DNA of 18,313 nt from Candidatus Woesearchaeota archaeon (GCA_016932755.1 JAFGCE010000046.1:1-18313); one strand, 5' to 3'; shown: positions 1 through 7,758, numbered from the stretch's first letter. The notes: generated from the letters alone by a model not told the origin. A program made the numbers and translations.

Positions 1-246
1 ACAGAAAAAGACATCAAAAAAGCCGGCAAAATAATTGTGATGGACGAAAAGCAAAAGGAATTCATAATAAATCACACGCTTCATAGTGACAGGGCAAACC
101 TTGAGAAAAAAATGCATGTTTTGGATATTGAGTCTCCTGCTAGTGCAGCTGAACATCATTATAGGCAAACACATGAGCAAATAAAGCAGAAATTAAAGGA
201 AAAATTATCAGAGCTATTCGGAGGGGAATCACAAAATGCGCAGTGA
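1..246 (+). CDS. C-terminal fragment of a low-molecular-weight phosphatase / arsenate reductase-like protein (5' end outside window)
   Basis: The reading frame is open from base 1, so the gene begins upstream of the window; the GTG at 37 and ATG at 40 are internal. About 81 residues remain. The pattern 'IKKAGKIIVMDEKQKEFI', then 'VLDIESPAS', then 'YRQTHEQIKQKL' resembles the second half of low-molecular-weight protein tyrosine phosphatases and thioredoxin-type arsenate reductases, where an 'aD.Ii.Md' strand is followed by the 'DP' loop and a long last helix. The phosphate-binding Cys loop would lie upstream and cannot be seen. The usual DP general-acid loop reads 'ESPAS', so the catalytic Asp may be displaced or absent. 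The gene ends with TGA and overlaps the next start by 11 bases, implying translational coupling. The family call is a motif-level inference. Confidence 0.5.
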   Translation, partial: TEKDIKKAGKIIVMDEKQKEFIINHTLHSDRANLEKKMHVLDIESPASAAEHHYRQTHEQIKQKLKEKLSELFGGESQNAQ

Positions 247-658
247 AACAGTTAGTTTCAGGCCTGTGAGGTTTCACGAAGTAATGGGCGTGATGAAAAA
301 AATAGCCAAAAGGCATGAAAAAGATACTGTAAAAACCGGCGAAAAAGAAAAGAAAGTTCATCATTTCTTCCATAGGGAAAAGTATGTTCACAGCCCACTG
401 GAACAACTTTATCATTCAGAAGATATATTCACAAAAAAGGGGTGCAGGAAGTTCCTGGCAATACTTAAGCTGATGCAGGAAAAAGGGGTTAAAAAAGAGA
501 AAGGCGCTGCTTTGAGCAGCAAAGAAAAGAAGAATCTTGGGAAGGAGATAAAGGAGTTTGAGACTATTCTTTACAAATTTGAGAAAAATCCTGACACTCT
601 CTCTCCTTACCTCAGAGACAGGTATGTGGCTATTAGCTTCCTGGACGAGACAATATAA
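236..658 (+). CDS. Small basic hypothetical protein (140 aa)
   Basis: I do not recognise this 140-residue protein. It is very rich in Lys, Glu and His, with no signal peptide or membrane segment, so it is probably cytoplasmic. The central part (about residues 60-115) is predicted helical, and the C-terminus 'YLRDRYVAISFLDETI' is more hydrophobic. A strong Shine-Dalgarno GGAGGGG at 220-226 lies inside the upstream gene, 9 bases before the ATG, which fixes the start despite the 11-base overlap. It is the last gene of its transcription unit, because a new promoter follows at 713. No function is proposed. Confidence 0.75.
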   Translation: MRSETVSFRPVRFHEVMGVMKKIAKRHEKDTVKTGEKEKKVHHFFHREKYVHSPLEQLYHSEDIFTKKGCRKFLAILKLMQEKGVKKEKGAALSSKEKKNLGKEIKEFETILYKFEKNPDTLSPYLRDRYVAISFLDETI

Positions 659-712
659 CTATTTCTGTTGCTTATTTTGTTACTACTAACTAATACTAAA
701 ATATCCATAAGC

Positions 713-720
713 TTTATAAA
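713..720 (+). promoter_or_regulatory. TATA box for the signal peptidase gene
   Basis: TTTATAAA lies in the gap after the upstream stop at 658. Transcription would start near 740-745, giving a leader of about 30 bases with the Shine-Dalgarno GGCAGGAG at 761-768. The box therefore excludes the longer in-frame start at 668 for the following gene. Confidence 0.65.
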
Positions 721-772
721 TACCCTTTCCTTTTCTTATACAGAAAAAAGAGTTCTGATAGGCAGGAGTAGA

Positions 773-1318
773 ATGGTAAATAAAACAGTACTGCTAGTGT
801 TTGTTATGGTTTTTGCATTTGGGTGGTTTTGCAGCAGTGCTTACTCTACGGTTTTCTCAAAAATTTCGATTGCAGGAGCAGAAAATGCAAACCTGGAAGT
901 TGCAGATTCTGATGCAAGCGTTCTCGACCGATATATTTTTAATAATAAAGAACGTGACTCTCCTTCAGACTGGGTTGGGGAAGATGAGATTCACGTATAC
1001 TCTGACAGGGTTGTTATAGACATAAGCAACCCCCAATGGGCAACTTTTACAAATACAAACAGCATGGACCCGGTTATAGACTCAGGCTCCAATGCAATTG
1101 AGATTGCCCCGCAGTCCACCAAACAGCTGAAAGTGGGAGACATCATATCATATGAATCAGAGTATATTGATGGAACAGTAATCCACAGGATTGTTGATAT
1201 AGGTGAAGATTCAAATGGCTGGTACTGCAAGACAAAAGGAGACAATAATCCGTTTGAAGACCCTGGGAAAATAAGGTTTGGCCAAATCAAAAGGGTTTTG
1301 GTTGCCATAATTTATTGA
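773..1318 (+). CDS. Signal peptidase I, archaeal Sec11-like (S26B)
   Basis: Membrane-bound serine protease that removes signal peptides from Sec-exported proteins. Counting from ATG 773 (181 aa): one N-terminal membrane segment (about residues 4-25), a variable stretch to about 85, then the catalytic core. Ser97 is in 'TNSMDP', His138 in 'GTVIHRI' (the archaeal/eukaryotic His in place of the bacterial general-base Lys) and Asp157 in 'KTKGDNN'; the end 'GQIKRVLVAIIY' matches the family's closing strand. The roughly 70 residues between membrane segment and Ser are longer than in the shortest homologues. A longer frame begins at 668, but ATG 773 has a Shine-Dalgarno sequence and lies downstream of a TATA box. 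The next gene starts 15 bases after the stop, so the two are probably co-transcribed. It could process the secreted proteins encoded at 11379 and 17435. Confidence 0.88.
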   Translation: MVNKTVLLVFVMVFAFGWFCSSAYSTVFSKISIAGAENANLEVADSDASVLDRYIFNNKERDSPSDWVGEDEIHVYSDRVVIDISNPQWATFTNTNSMDPVIDSGSNAIEIAPQSTKQLKVGDIISYESEYIDGTVIHRIVDIGEDSNGWYCKTKGDNNPFEDPGKIRFGQIKRVLVAIIY

Positions 1319-1333
1319 TGATTGAGGTAAAAA

Positions 1334-4300
1334 ATGCCAGACGATAATGAAAGCAAAGGGGACACAGCATTTGATGATGGGGATATAGAGCAGGAATTGA
1401 CAGACATGTTTCAAAATCCTATGCCCAGCGCTCCTGTAGAAAGATTCACAGCAGGAGACATGAGAAAACTTGCAGATAAATACAGAGCCGGACTTGGACC
1501 TGAAAAGATCATGGCTTTGCATATGAGACTGGTTGACGACAACCAAAATATTACTCTTGGAAGAAAAAGAGCGCTTGAAGAAGCTCTTCAAAAAATTGGG
1601 CAGGGGATACACCCGGCAGTTGCTGTCTCAGATGAAATGTGGGATTATTTTGAAAGATCGCATATTCTCGAAGGACAGGTTAAGGAGATAAAAAGGTTTA
1701 CCCACGAGCTAAAAAGCCAAAATCAGGGTCATATTCCGCAGGAATATCTGCAGCCTCTGAAAGAATTTGCAGAAAGGCTCGAAGCAGTAGGAAGGGATAT
1801 GAATATTGATTCTATCATGCCTGATTCACTTAAGCCCATGGCTATAGAAAAAGGATGGATTAAGCAGCAAAGGCCTCTTGAAGAAACACAGTTTGGCCTA
1901 ACGCAGGGAATAGAGCTTGCTGCAAGCGGAGCAATTCACAGGATTGCCCAGGTTTTTGATGTCACACCAGATGAAGAGTGGGTCAAACACAAGGCAAAAG
2001 ACGATTTTGACATCATGGAAATCAAGGGCACAGAAGAAGAAAAAGAGCACTATCTTGTGTCAAGGGAGAACGTAAACCTGGTTATAAGAAATGTTTTAAC
2101 AAGCTATGGGCTCCATAAGTTAGGACTTACTGAGGAGCAAATAAAAGAGAGATTAAAAGCAGCATTCCCCAAAGAACAGGATGCAGGGCAGCAGCCTCAA
2201 TCAGCCTCGCTTGAAGAAAAAGTTGGGCAGGACGGCAATGCAGTTCCGCCATCTCCTGGAAACATGTCTGAAGTTCTTCGTGATGCAAGGAAATTTGATG
2301 TTTCTCCAGAACAGCCTGAGCAGCAGACAGAACCCAAAACCGAAGACAAAACAAGAGTTTCAATAGCTGAAGCGTGCAAATATGTGGCAAATTCTTATTT
2401 GGCAACAAAGGACAAATCAGGTGCAGATTCGCTAAGTCCGTTATCTCCAGAAGAAGTTAACGAGCTAATCTCAAAATTTAATCTTGTAAAAAAAGAAGAA
2501 GGCCAGATTTATGTTAATCTTGAGGAAGTAATGGAATCCTGCAGGGGCCAAGACTTGCTTAGACTTCCTGATAATCTATCTGCATTTGAGGCTGTTGTTC
2601 ATAACAGAGGAGGGATTGCTGGGCAGAAAGGAGGGGCAGGTGAAAGATTTAACATAGCAAGCGCAATAAAAGAAGCCAAGCCTCTTATAGAAGAAGAATC
2701 TTACAAAAATGTGCTGGATGCAGGATATATATCAAAATTATTCCTAAAAACGATTGAATACGCACAAAAAATGAAAGATTATGGGCTGAATTCAATCACA
2801 GCAAATGCGCAAAGAAAGGAAATAGCTGAACTGATAGAACTTGGATTAATAAAAGTAGGCTTGAAAGAAGCGCCTCCTGAACAAGAACCAGTTCCTGCTT
2901 ATATGAAAATACCTTTGTTCGGTCCTTTAATAGGCAGCATTATAGGTTGGGCTAAAGAAAAGAGAAAGCCTGCAGAAGCAGAGCCAGTTGGAGCTGTTGC
3001 AGAATTACAGGAAGGAGCACAATCTGAACCTGAACCATCTGAACAAGTTCCAGAGCCACAGCCTGAACCTGCAACAGAAGCAGAAGAAGTTGAACCTGCT
3101 CATGAACCGCAGCCATTACCTCCGCCAGTTACATCAGAGTCTGTTGAATCGCAAGCTGGAGCAGAAACCGAACCAAGCGAGGTACCTGACCAGGTTCCAG
3201 AACCAGAATTAAGCGATGCCCAGGTTAAAGCTTATCTAAGCGAGGGACTGCCCCCAGGAGAACCAGAGAGCGCTGAATCTTCTGAAGGAATCCCACTAAA
3301 GGATTATGTTGATACTTTTGATGAATTGCTCGACCAGCTTGCACTTGGCCGTTTGGAAGGAAAAGATACAAGAGAATCAGTAAGGACGGATTTCGTACCT
3401 TCTGCTAAACTTTATACATTCCCAGCAATAAATGTAGAGCTTGATGAAGAAGGCAATGTGCAGTATCATTCTGCAGGCAAATTTGATGTTGAAGCGAACA
3501 GGAATCTGCTTGAAAGAGTCCTTGTTTCAGGAATGTCATCTCCTGTATGGCTGTACTTAGATGATTGGTGCGAACAAAATGGAATAACTGATGAAAATAG
3601 CAGAGAAGCATTAAACCATATTATAGAAAAATACAGAAAAATGGCAGAAGAAGCAGGGCTCCCTCAAGTTGCAGGCACATTTGAAGGCAAACATGTATTT
3701 AGCTCAGCAGCAGCAGATGCTATTTTAGAAACATTTAACAAGCTGGCTAAGTCCCTAAAAGAGCCTAAACAAGAGTCTACAACTATTTTTAATGTGGTTA
3801 GATATGTAAATGGGCAGCCTGTTCTCGAAGGAGAATTTGCTGACTGGGCTTATAAGAGTCTCGGTCTTGGTCCAGGGCATGTTGAAGAGAAATTAAAAGT
3901 GGATTCAGTTCTCAGAGAATATGCGGACAAAAGAGGAGTCCCGACAGCAGCAGGCAAGGGAATAAAGGAAACTATGCTTGATGACCTGCTTGAAAAATGC
4001 ATGCAGAAAATACCGCTTTTACCTGCACAGCAAAAAGAAATGTCTGCTGAAGAGGTTGTAGCCCAGGCAGAACAGTACAGCAGAACAGCAAGCACAATGC
4101 TGGCAAAAGCAGAAGAGGAATTTACAGATAAGGATGCGCAAAGCGTATATCTATGTATTGTTGACACAGAGTCCAAAGACACATTCACAAGACTTGAGCC
4201 GAGAAGCAACGACGCAATTGAGAATGCAAGAGTAAAACTGAATAAAAAATATGTTGACGCATTAAATGAAGCTATTCAGGAGGAACAAAGAACAGGGGAA

Positions 4301-5023
4301 AACGGCTACTACAAAAGGTTAAGGCTTGCACTCGGCAGATGGTATGACGAAATTCTTTTGCTGCAAAATCTAGGGGAGGTTGTCAGAAGTACAGAAGTTC
4401 AGCATGAAATCGAAAAAGCTATGGAAAGGGCAAAAGATGCAGAATATAAAGCCCAATCTGCTGAAGAAAAGGCATATGATGCAGTAGCATTGCTGGATGA
4501 AACACTTAAGTTAATGGGAGAAAAGGACCAGTCCCGCCAAAGGCAGGTTAGAAGTCTGGAAAACATGGTTAACAAATATGCAAGAATCGCTGAGGAAAAG
4601 ACAGCTGACTCAAGAAAAAAATCCGCAGTAATAAAGAAAAAGGACGATATTATCTACCAAAAGGACCGCAAGCTAAGTAAAAGGGAAAGACAGCTTGAAG
4701 AAAAAGCAGAAGAGCTGGAAAAAAGCCAGCTGACTGTTTCTGAGCTAAAAGCCGGAATTGCAAAAGAAAGGGCAAAATCAAGGTCATACCTCAGGGCAAT
4801 AGGCTGGACTGCTGTTGCAGCAGGGCTTATTACAGCAGCTACAATAATGTATGGAATCCCTGCATTTAACAAATACATCAACGCAAGAAAAGAAGCTGAT
4901 GAAAGATATAAAAATGCAGTCATGGAAGTCAGGAAGGCTACAAGCGAAGGCGCCAAAAAGATGGAAGCTGACTTGCAGGAAATGAGAAGAATTATGGGAT
5001 ATGAGCAGCCTAAAAAAGAATAA
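1334..5023 (+). CDS. Large tail-anchored coiled-coil protein of unknown function (1229 aa)
   Basis: Not recognised. It starts with acidic residues and no signal peptide. Residues 35-280 and 340-510 are helical, with segments such as 341-400 and 655-890 that look like small helix-turn-helix-sized domains. Residues 523-541 form a short hydrophobic, glycine-rich patch ('IPLFGPLIGSIIGWA'). Residues about 545-650 are a Pro/Glu/Gln-rich linker with repeated 'PEP' and 'EPQP' units, presumably disordered. Residues 1020-1150 form a long, highly charged coiled coil, followed by one convincing membrane helix at about 1155-1175 and a charged 55-residue tail that is again helical. This suggests a cytoplasmic protein anchored near its C-terminus, with a rod-like stalk next to the membrane. 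The start ATG has TGAGGT 6 bases upstream. It is probably in one operon with signal peptidase. A structural, scaffold or division role is possible but unsupported. Confidence 0.85.
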   Translation: MPDDNESKGDTAFDDGDIEQELTDMFQNPMPSAPVERFTAGDMRKLADKYRAGLGPEKIMALHMRLVDDNQNITLGRKRALEEALQKIGQGIHPAVAVSDEMWDYFERSHILEGQVKEIKRFTHELKSQNQGHIPQEYLQPLKEFAERLEAVGRDMNIDSIMPDSLKPMAIEKGWIKQQRPLEETQFGLTQGIELAASGAIHRIAQVFDVTPDEEWVKHKAKDDFDIMEIKGTEEEKEHYLVSRENVNLVIRNVLTSYGLHKLGLTEEQIKERLKAAFPKEQDAGQQPQSASLEEKVGQDGNAVPPSPGNMSEVLRDARKFDVSPEQPEQQTEPKTEDKTRVSIAEACKYVANSYLATKDKSGADSLSPLSPEEVNELISKFNLVKKEEGQIYVNLEEVMESCRGQDLLRLPDNLSAFEAVVHNRGGIAGQKGGAGERFNIASAIKEAKPLIEEESYKNVLDAGYISKLFLKTIEYAQKMKDYGLNSITANAQRKEIAELIELGLIKVGLKEAPPEQEPVPAYMKIPLFGPLIGSIIGWAKEKRKPAEAEPVGAVAELQEGAQSEPEPSEQVPEPQPEPATEAEEVEPAHEPQPLPPPVTSESVESQAGAETEPSEVPDQVPEPELSDAQVKAYLSEGLPPGEPESAESSEGIPLKDYVDTFDELLDQLALGRLEGKDTRESVRTDFVPSAKLYTFPAINVELDEEGNVQYHSAGKFDVEANRNLLERVLVSGMSSPVWLYLDDWCEQNGITDENSREALNHIIEKYRKMAEEAGLPQVAGTFEGKHVFSSAAADAILETFNKLAKSLKEPKQESTTIFNVVRYVNGQPVLEGEFADWAYKSLGLGPGHVEEKLKVDSVLREYADKRGVPTAAGKGIKETMLDDLLEKCMQKIPLLPAQQKEMSAEEVVAQAEQYSRTASTMLAKAEEEFTDKDAQSVYLCIVDTESKDTFTRLEPRSNDAIENARVKLNKKYVDALNEAIQEEQRTGENGYYKRLRLALGRWYDEILLLQNLGEVVRSTEVQHEIEKAMERAKDAEYKAQSAEEKAYDAVALLDETLKLMGEKDQSRQRQVRSLENMVNKYARIAEEKTADSRKKSAVIKKKDDIIYQKDRKLSKRERQLEEKAEELEKSQLTVSELKAGIAKERAKSRSYLRAIGWTAVAAGLITAATIMYGIPAFNKYINARKEADERYKNAVMEVRKATSEGAKKMEADLQEMRRIMGYEQPKKE

Positions 5024-5024
5024 T

Positions 5025-5032
5025 TTTTAAAC
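5025..5032 (+). promoter_or_regulatory. Possible TATA-like element for leaderless methionine aminopeptidase mRNA
   Basis: TTTTTAAA lies about 27 bases before ATG 5056. No Shine-Dalgarno sequence is visible between 5033 and 5055, which is pure AT plus a pyrimidine run. The spacing fits an archaeal leaderless transcript beginning at or just before the ATG. Read-through from the upstream gene (32-base gap) is the alternative. Confidence 0.4.
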
Positions 5033-5055
5033 TAAATTGATTTTTCTTTTTCTTA

Positions 5056-5949
5056 ATGGAAATTAGTGAAGAAGAGATAGAAAGCTACAGGAAAGCCGGA
5101 AAGATAGCCGCTGAAGCGCTTGAATACGGGAAAGGATTGATTAAAAGCGGAGCAAAGCTTCTTGATGTTTCTGAAAAGATTGAGAAAAAAATAGAAGACC
5201 TCGGCGGAAAGCCTGCTTTTCCTGCCCAGATAAGCTGCGATTCGATTGCAGCTCATTACTGTGCAGAGCCTGACGATGAAACTGTTTTTGACAAACAGGT
5301 TTGCTCACTTGACATAGGGGTCCATGTCAATGGCTTTATAGGGGATAATGCGTGCACAGTTGATTTGTCAGGGGCATATTCTGACCTGGTTAAAGCCTCT
5401 GAAGAAGCGCTGAAAGAAGCACTAAAAATTGTCCAGATAGGGGTGACTGCAGGAGAGCTTGGGAAAATAATCCAGGAAACAATCTCCAGCTTCGGGTTTT
5501 CTCCTATAAAAAACCTGACAGGACACGGACTGTCAAGGTTCAATATCCACGACAAGCCGACAATCCCTAATTTTGACACAGGCGACGAGACAAAGCTTGA
5601 GAAGGGAATGGTTATTGCAATCGAGCCTTTCGCAACTGACGGGATGGGAATGGTTTACGAGCAGGAGCAGGGAAATATTTTTTCTCTTGTGCAGAAAAGG
5701 CCTGTAAGAAGCATGTTTGCGCGCGAGATTCTGAAAGAGATAGAAAAATATAACGGCCTGCCTTTCACAACAAGGTGGCTTGCAAAGAAAATGCCGCTTG
5801 CAAAAGTAGGGTTTGGCTTAAGGGAGCTGCTGAGAGCTGAAGCGGTTAGGTCTTATCCTCCTCTCAAGGAAAAGAAAAAAGGGATTGTAACCCAGGCAGA
5901 AAAATCTTTGATTATTGGCGACAAAATTGAGGTTATAACAAGAACCTGA
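5056..5949 (+). CDS. map: Methionine aminopeptidase, type II (archaeal)
   Basis: Removes the initiator methionine from nascent proteins in the cytoplasm using two divalent metal ions. The 297-residue length fits archaeal type IIa enzymes. All five expected metal ligands are visible: Asp86 ('LDIGVH'), Asp97 ('IGDNACTVD'), His157 ('NLTGHGL'), Glu190 ('AIEPFA') and Glu282 ('TQAEKSL'). The substrate-pocket His67 ('IAAHYCAEP') and His165 ('FNIHDKPTIP') are also present. The insertion between Glu190 and Glu282 (about residues 215-270), holding the helical subdomain, marks type II. There is no Shine-Dalgarno sequence, so the mRNA may be leaderless. The gene ends 8 bases from the convergent gene at 5958. 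Identification is very secure. Confidence 0.96.
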   Translation: MEISEEEIESYRKAGKIAAEALEYGKGLIKSGAKLLDVSEKIEKKIEDLGGKPAFPAQISCDSIAAHYCAEPDDETVFDKQVCSLDIGVHVNGFIGDNACTVDLSGAYSDLVKASEEALKEALKIVQIGVTAGELGKIIQETISSFGFSPIKNLTGHGLSRFNIHDKPTIPNFDTGDETKLEKGMVIAIEPFATDGMGMVYEQEQGNIFSLVQKRPVRSMFAREILKEIEKYNGLPFTTRWLAKKMPLAKVGFGLRELLRAEAVRSYPPLKEKKKGIVTQAEKSLIIGDKIEVITRT

Positions 5950-5957
5950 AGAAGAAA

Positions 5958-6359
5958 CTAAAGATTAACTCCGAACTTTCTTAATTCCTTGTCCCACATC
6001 AGACCTATTTTCATGACGTCGTTCTTGAATTTTATGGAAAGCTTGTATGTTTTCTTGTACAAGTCATAATCAATAAGCCCCATTGATTTCATAGGCGTTA
6101 AAATCCTGTCGTAGAACTGCCTTTTGTTGTATGAAAGCCTTACCTTTTTTCCCTTATAAGGCTCCTCGTCAAGAACTGCCTCATATTTCCCGTCATGAAG
6201 CATTGTGGCAAACATTGACATCTCTGTCTTTGTTATTTCGCCTTTATTGTCGACCATGTACTTGACAAGTTCTTTTGCAACAATTTTCTGCTGTTTTGTA
6301 GCAAAGATTATCTCGAAGATGTCCGACGGCAAATTGAATCTGTCAAACAGTATTACCAT
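5958..6359 (-). CDS. Predicted winged-helix DNA-binding protein (133 aa)
   Basis: No named family recognised. The order of elements suggests a winged helix: helix 'QKIVAKELVKYMVDN' (about residues 24-38), a possible turn-recognition pair 'ITKTEMSMFATML' (42-54), then 'FYDRILTPMKSMGLIDYDLYKKTYKLSIKF' in pieces (about 82-111), the usual 'helix, GLI, strand, turn, strand' ending of a wing. It is rich in Lys and Arg and has no membrane segment. It is transcribed divergently from ftsZ and shares its upstream region, where AGTATA motifs recur, so self-regulation and control of ftsZ is a reasonable inference. It converges on the aminopeptidase gene with 8 bases between stops. ATG 6359 has no clear Shine-Dalgarno sequence; its TATA box is at 6410-6417. 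Confidence 0.75.
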   Translation of the reverse strand: MVILFDRFNLPSDIFEIIFATKQQKIVAKELVKYMVDNKGEITKTEMSMFATMLHDGKYEAVLDEEPYKGKKVRLSYNKRQFYDRILTPMKSMGLIDYDLYKKTYKLSIKFKNDVMKIGLMWDKELRKFGVNL

Positions 6360-6409
6360 TTTTGTCCTCTGTCTTGCCCCAAACTAATGGTAACAAATGT
6401 ATCTAGTAG

Positions 6410-6417
6410 TATATAAA
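6410..6417 (-). promoter_or_regulatory. TATA box for the divergent winged-helix gene
   Basis: Read on the minus strand this is TTTATATA, about 50 bases before the start codon at 6359, giving a transcript start near 6385-6390. It overlaps the GTAGTATA motif at 6406-6413, so a protein bound there would block this promoter. Confidence 0.55.
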
Positions 6418-6476
6418 TGTTGCTATTTCTATGCTCGACTTAGAGAAGTGTGATATAAGTATACAAAAGCGAAACA

Positions 6477-6484
6477 TTTAAATA
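6477..6484 (+). promoter_or_regulatory. BRE/TATA promoter for ftsZ
   Basis: TTTAAATA is preceded by a purine-rich BRE-like stretch (GCGAAACA at 6469-6476). The expected transcript start is about 6505-6510, giving an unusually long leader of roughly 155 bases that includes the structured element at 6531-6626. Two copies of AGTATACAAAA (6458-6468 and 6507-6517) flank the box, one upstream and one at the likely start site. Confidence 0.65.
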
Positions 6485-6530
6485 CTAGTTCTACTAAGAA
6501 TATAGCAGTATACAAAAAAATATACTACGT

Positions 6531-6626
6531 TTGGGCTCTCTGGGAATTTCTCAAAAAACCACCCCCACAACCCCTCGAGAAGAGAGCCCAATTTTTATAT
6601 GAGGGGTTAACTGGTTTTTTGAGGAA
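6531..6626 (+). promoter_or_regulatory. Structured ftsZ leader element (pseudoknot or terminator/antiterminator switch)
   Basis: Three perfect complementary pairs are seen. Stem A is TTGGGCTCTCT (6531-6541) with AGAGAGCCCAA (6581-6591). Stem B is CTCAAAAAACCA (6550-6561) with TGGTTTTTTGAG (6612-6623), extendable to 15 pairs at 6547/6626 with one G-U. Stem C is AACCCCTC (6569-6576) with GAGGGGTT (6601-6608). C nests in B, and A crosses both, so A with B/C is a pseudoknot or a pair of alternative folds. Stem A is followed by ATTTTTATAT, which resembles a terminator, and its inner extension TTCTC/GAGAA (6548-6552/6577-6581) competes with B. The Shine-Dalgarno GGAGGT lies 25 bases after the element. 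Confidence 0.7.
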
Positions 6627-6664
6627 AAACAATCAACCACAAAGGGCTAAGGAGGTACAGTAAA

Positions 6665-7735
6665 ATGGACTTTATCGTTGAAAACGCTGTGAAAACCGCA
6701 GAACAGGAAGACACTAGTTTTGGTGTAAGCCAGGCAAACATTAAAGTTATCGGCGTAGGAGGCGCAGGTAACAACATGGTAAGCTGGCTTTACAAAAAAG
6801 GGATTAAGGGAGCAGAGATTGTAGCCTGCAATACAGACCAGCAGCACTTAGAGGTTTCTGAGTCTGACAGAAAATTCTTGATAGGAAGAGACGCAACAAG
6901 AGGGTTAGGATGCGGAGGATTCCCGACCAAGGGAGCTGAAGCTGCCCAGGAAAGCATGATGCAGATAAAGGAAACACTGAAAGGAACTGACATGGCTTTT
7001 GTCTGCGCAGGAATGGGCGGAGGAACAGGAACAGGAGCAGCTCCAGTGATTGCAGCTGTCGCAAAAGATGCAGGTTCAATTGTTATAGGAACAGTAACGA
7101 TGCCTTTCAAGATTGAGAGAGCAAGAGTTGACAAAGCTGAATTCGGTTTGCAGCAGCTGAGAAACGTATCAGACACAGTTATTGTAATAGATAACAACAG
7201 GCTTGTGCAGATAGCTGGAAACCTGCCAGTGCAGCAGGCATTTGCAGTTGCCAATGAGCTTATATCAACAATGATTAAGGGAATAGTCGAGACAATCGCT
7301 GTACCTTCCTTAGTTAATCTTGACTATGCAGATGTTAAGGCAATCATGACCAATGGAGGCGTAGCTGCAATAGGCATAGGCTCATCAGACACAAACAACA
7401 GGGTTGATGAAGCTGTTAAAGGAGCTTTGGCAAACCCTCTTCTTGACATATCATATAAAGGAGCTACAGGAGCCATTATCCATGTTGCAGGCGGACCTGA
7501 CATGACACTGGACGAGATTAACAGGATAGGCGAAATCGTCACAGAGAACATGGACCAGGATGCAAACGTCATCTGGGGAGCAAGGGTTGATGATGAACTC
7601 AAAGGAAAAATCCAGGTTATGACAATCATAACAGGAGTCACATCGCCTTGGATACTGGGCAAAGTTGACCCAAGAAAGCCAAGCCCCCAGGCAGTGGCAT
7701 TCAATGATGACCTGGGAATAGAGACAATCAGGTGA
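6665..7735 (+). CDS. ftsZ: Cell division GTPase FtsZ
   Basis: Tubulin-family GTPase that polymerises at mid-cell to organise division. In the 356 residues: the nucleotide-binding start 'IKVIGVGGAGNNMV' (26-39), the tubulin signature GGGTGTG (118-124), the 'FKIERARVDKAEFGL' region (148-162), and the T7 synergy loop 'NLDYADVKAIM' with Asp220 and Asp223 supplying the catalytic acids to the neighbouring subunit. The C-terminal domain closes with 'IITGVTSPWILGK', then a short linker and 'DDLGIETIR', a tail typical of archaeal FtsZ rather than the bacterial FtsA/ZipA-binding peptide. The start ATG has a strong Shine-Dalgarno GGAGGT at 6651-6656 with 8 bases spacing. It is monocistronic, with a long structured leader and a T-rich region after the stop. 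Whether it is FtsZ1 or FtsZ2 cannot be decided by eye. Confidence 0.97.
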   Translation: MDFIVENAVKTAEQEDTSFGVSQANIKVIGVGGAGNNMVSWLYKKGIKGAEIVACNTDQQHLEVSESDRKFLIGRDATRGLGCGGFPTKGAEAAQESMMQIKETLKGTDMAFVCAGMGGGTGTGAAPVIAAVAKDAGSIVIGTVTMPFKIERARVDKAEFGLQQLRNVSDTVIVIDNNRLVQIAGNLPVQQAFAVANELISTMIKGIVETIAVPSLVNLDYADVKAIMTNGGVAAIGIGSSDTNNRVDEAVKGALANPLLDISYKGATGAIIHVAGGPDMTLDEINRIGEIVTENMDQDANVIWGARVDDELKGKIQVMTIITGVTSPWILGKVDPRKPSPQAVAFNDDLGIETIR

Positions 7736-7737
7736 TT

Positions 7738-7758
7738 GTCTTTTATTTTTTATTTCAT
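7738..7758 (+). terminator. T-rich terminator region after ftsZ
   Basis: T-tracts beginning 3 bases after the ftsZ stop, followed by a second T-rich tract at 7786-7809, fit archaeal T-tract termination. No strong GC hairpin is present. The remaining gap to 7858 holds nothing else I can support. Confidence 0.45.

Noticed and set aside
668..772. N-terminal extension of the signal peptidase frame from 668
   Set aside because: A TATA box at 713-720 lies inside it, and a Shine-Dalgarno sequence precedes ATG 773, which also gives a normal membrane-anchor N-terminus.
2960..3230. DNA repeat array in the 1229-aa gene
   Set aside because: The apparent repeats are irregular Pro-Glu/Gln codon runs encoding a low-complexity linker, not a tandem DNA repeat or CRISPR.
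6790..7254. 154-codon open frame opposite ftsZ
   Set aside because: It is antisense to the tubulin-signature region of a certain gene, has no ribosome site, and its product is low-complexity (Pro/Ala/Ser-rich) as expected from reversed codons.
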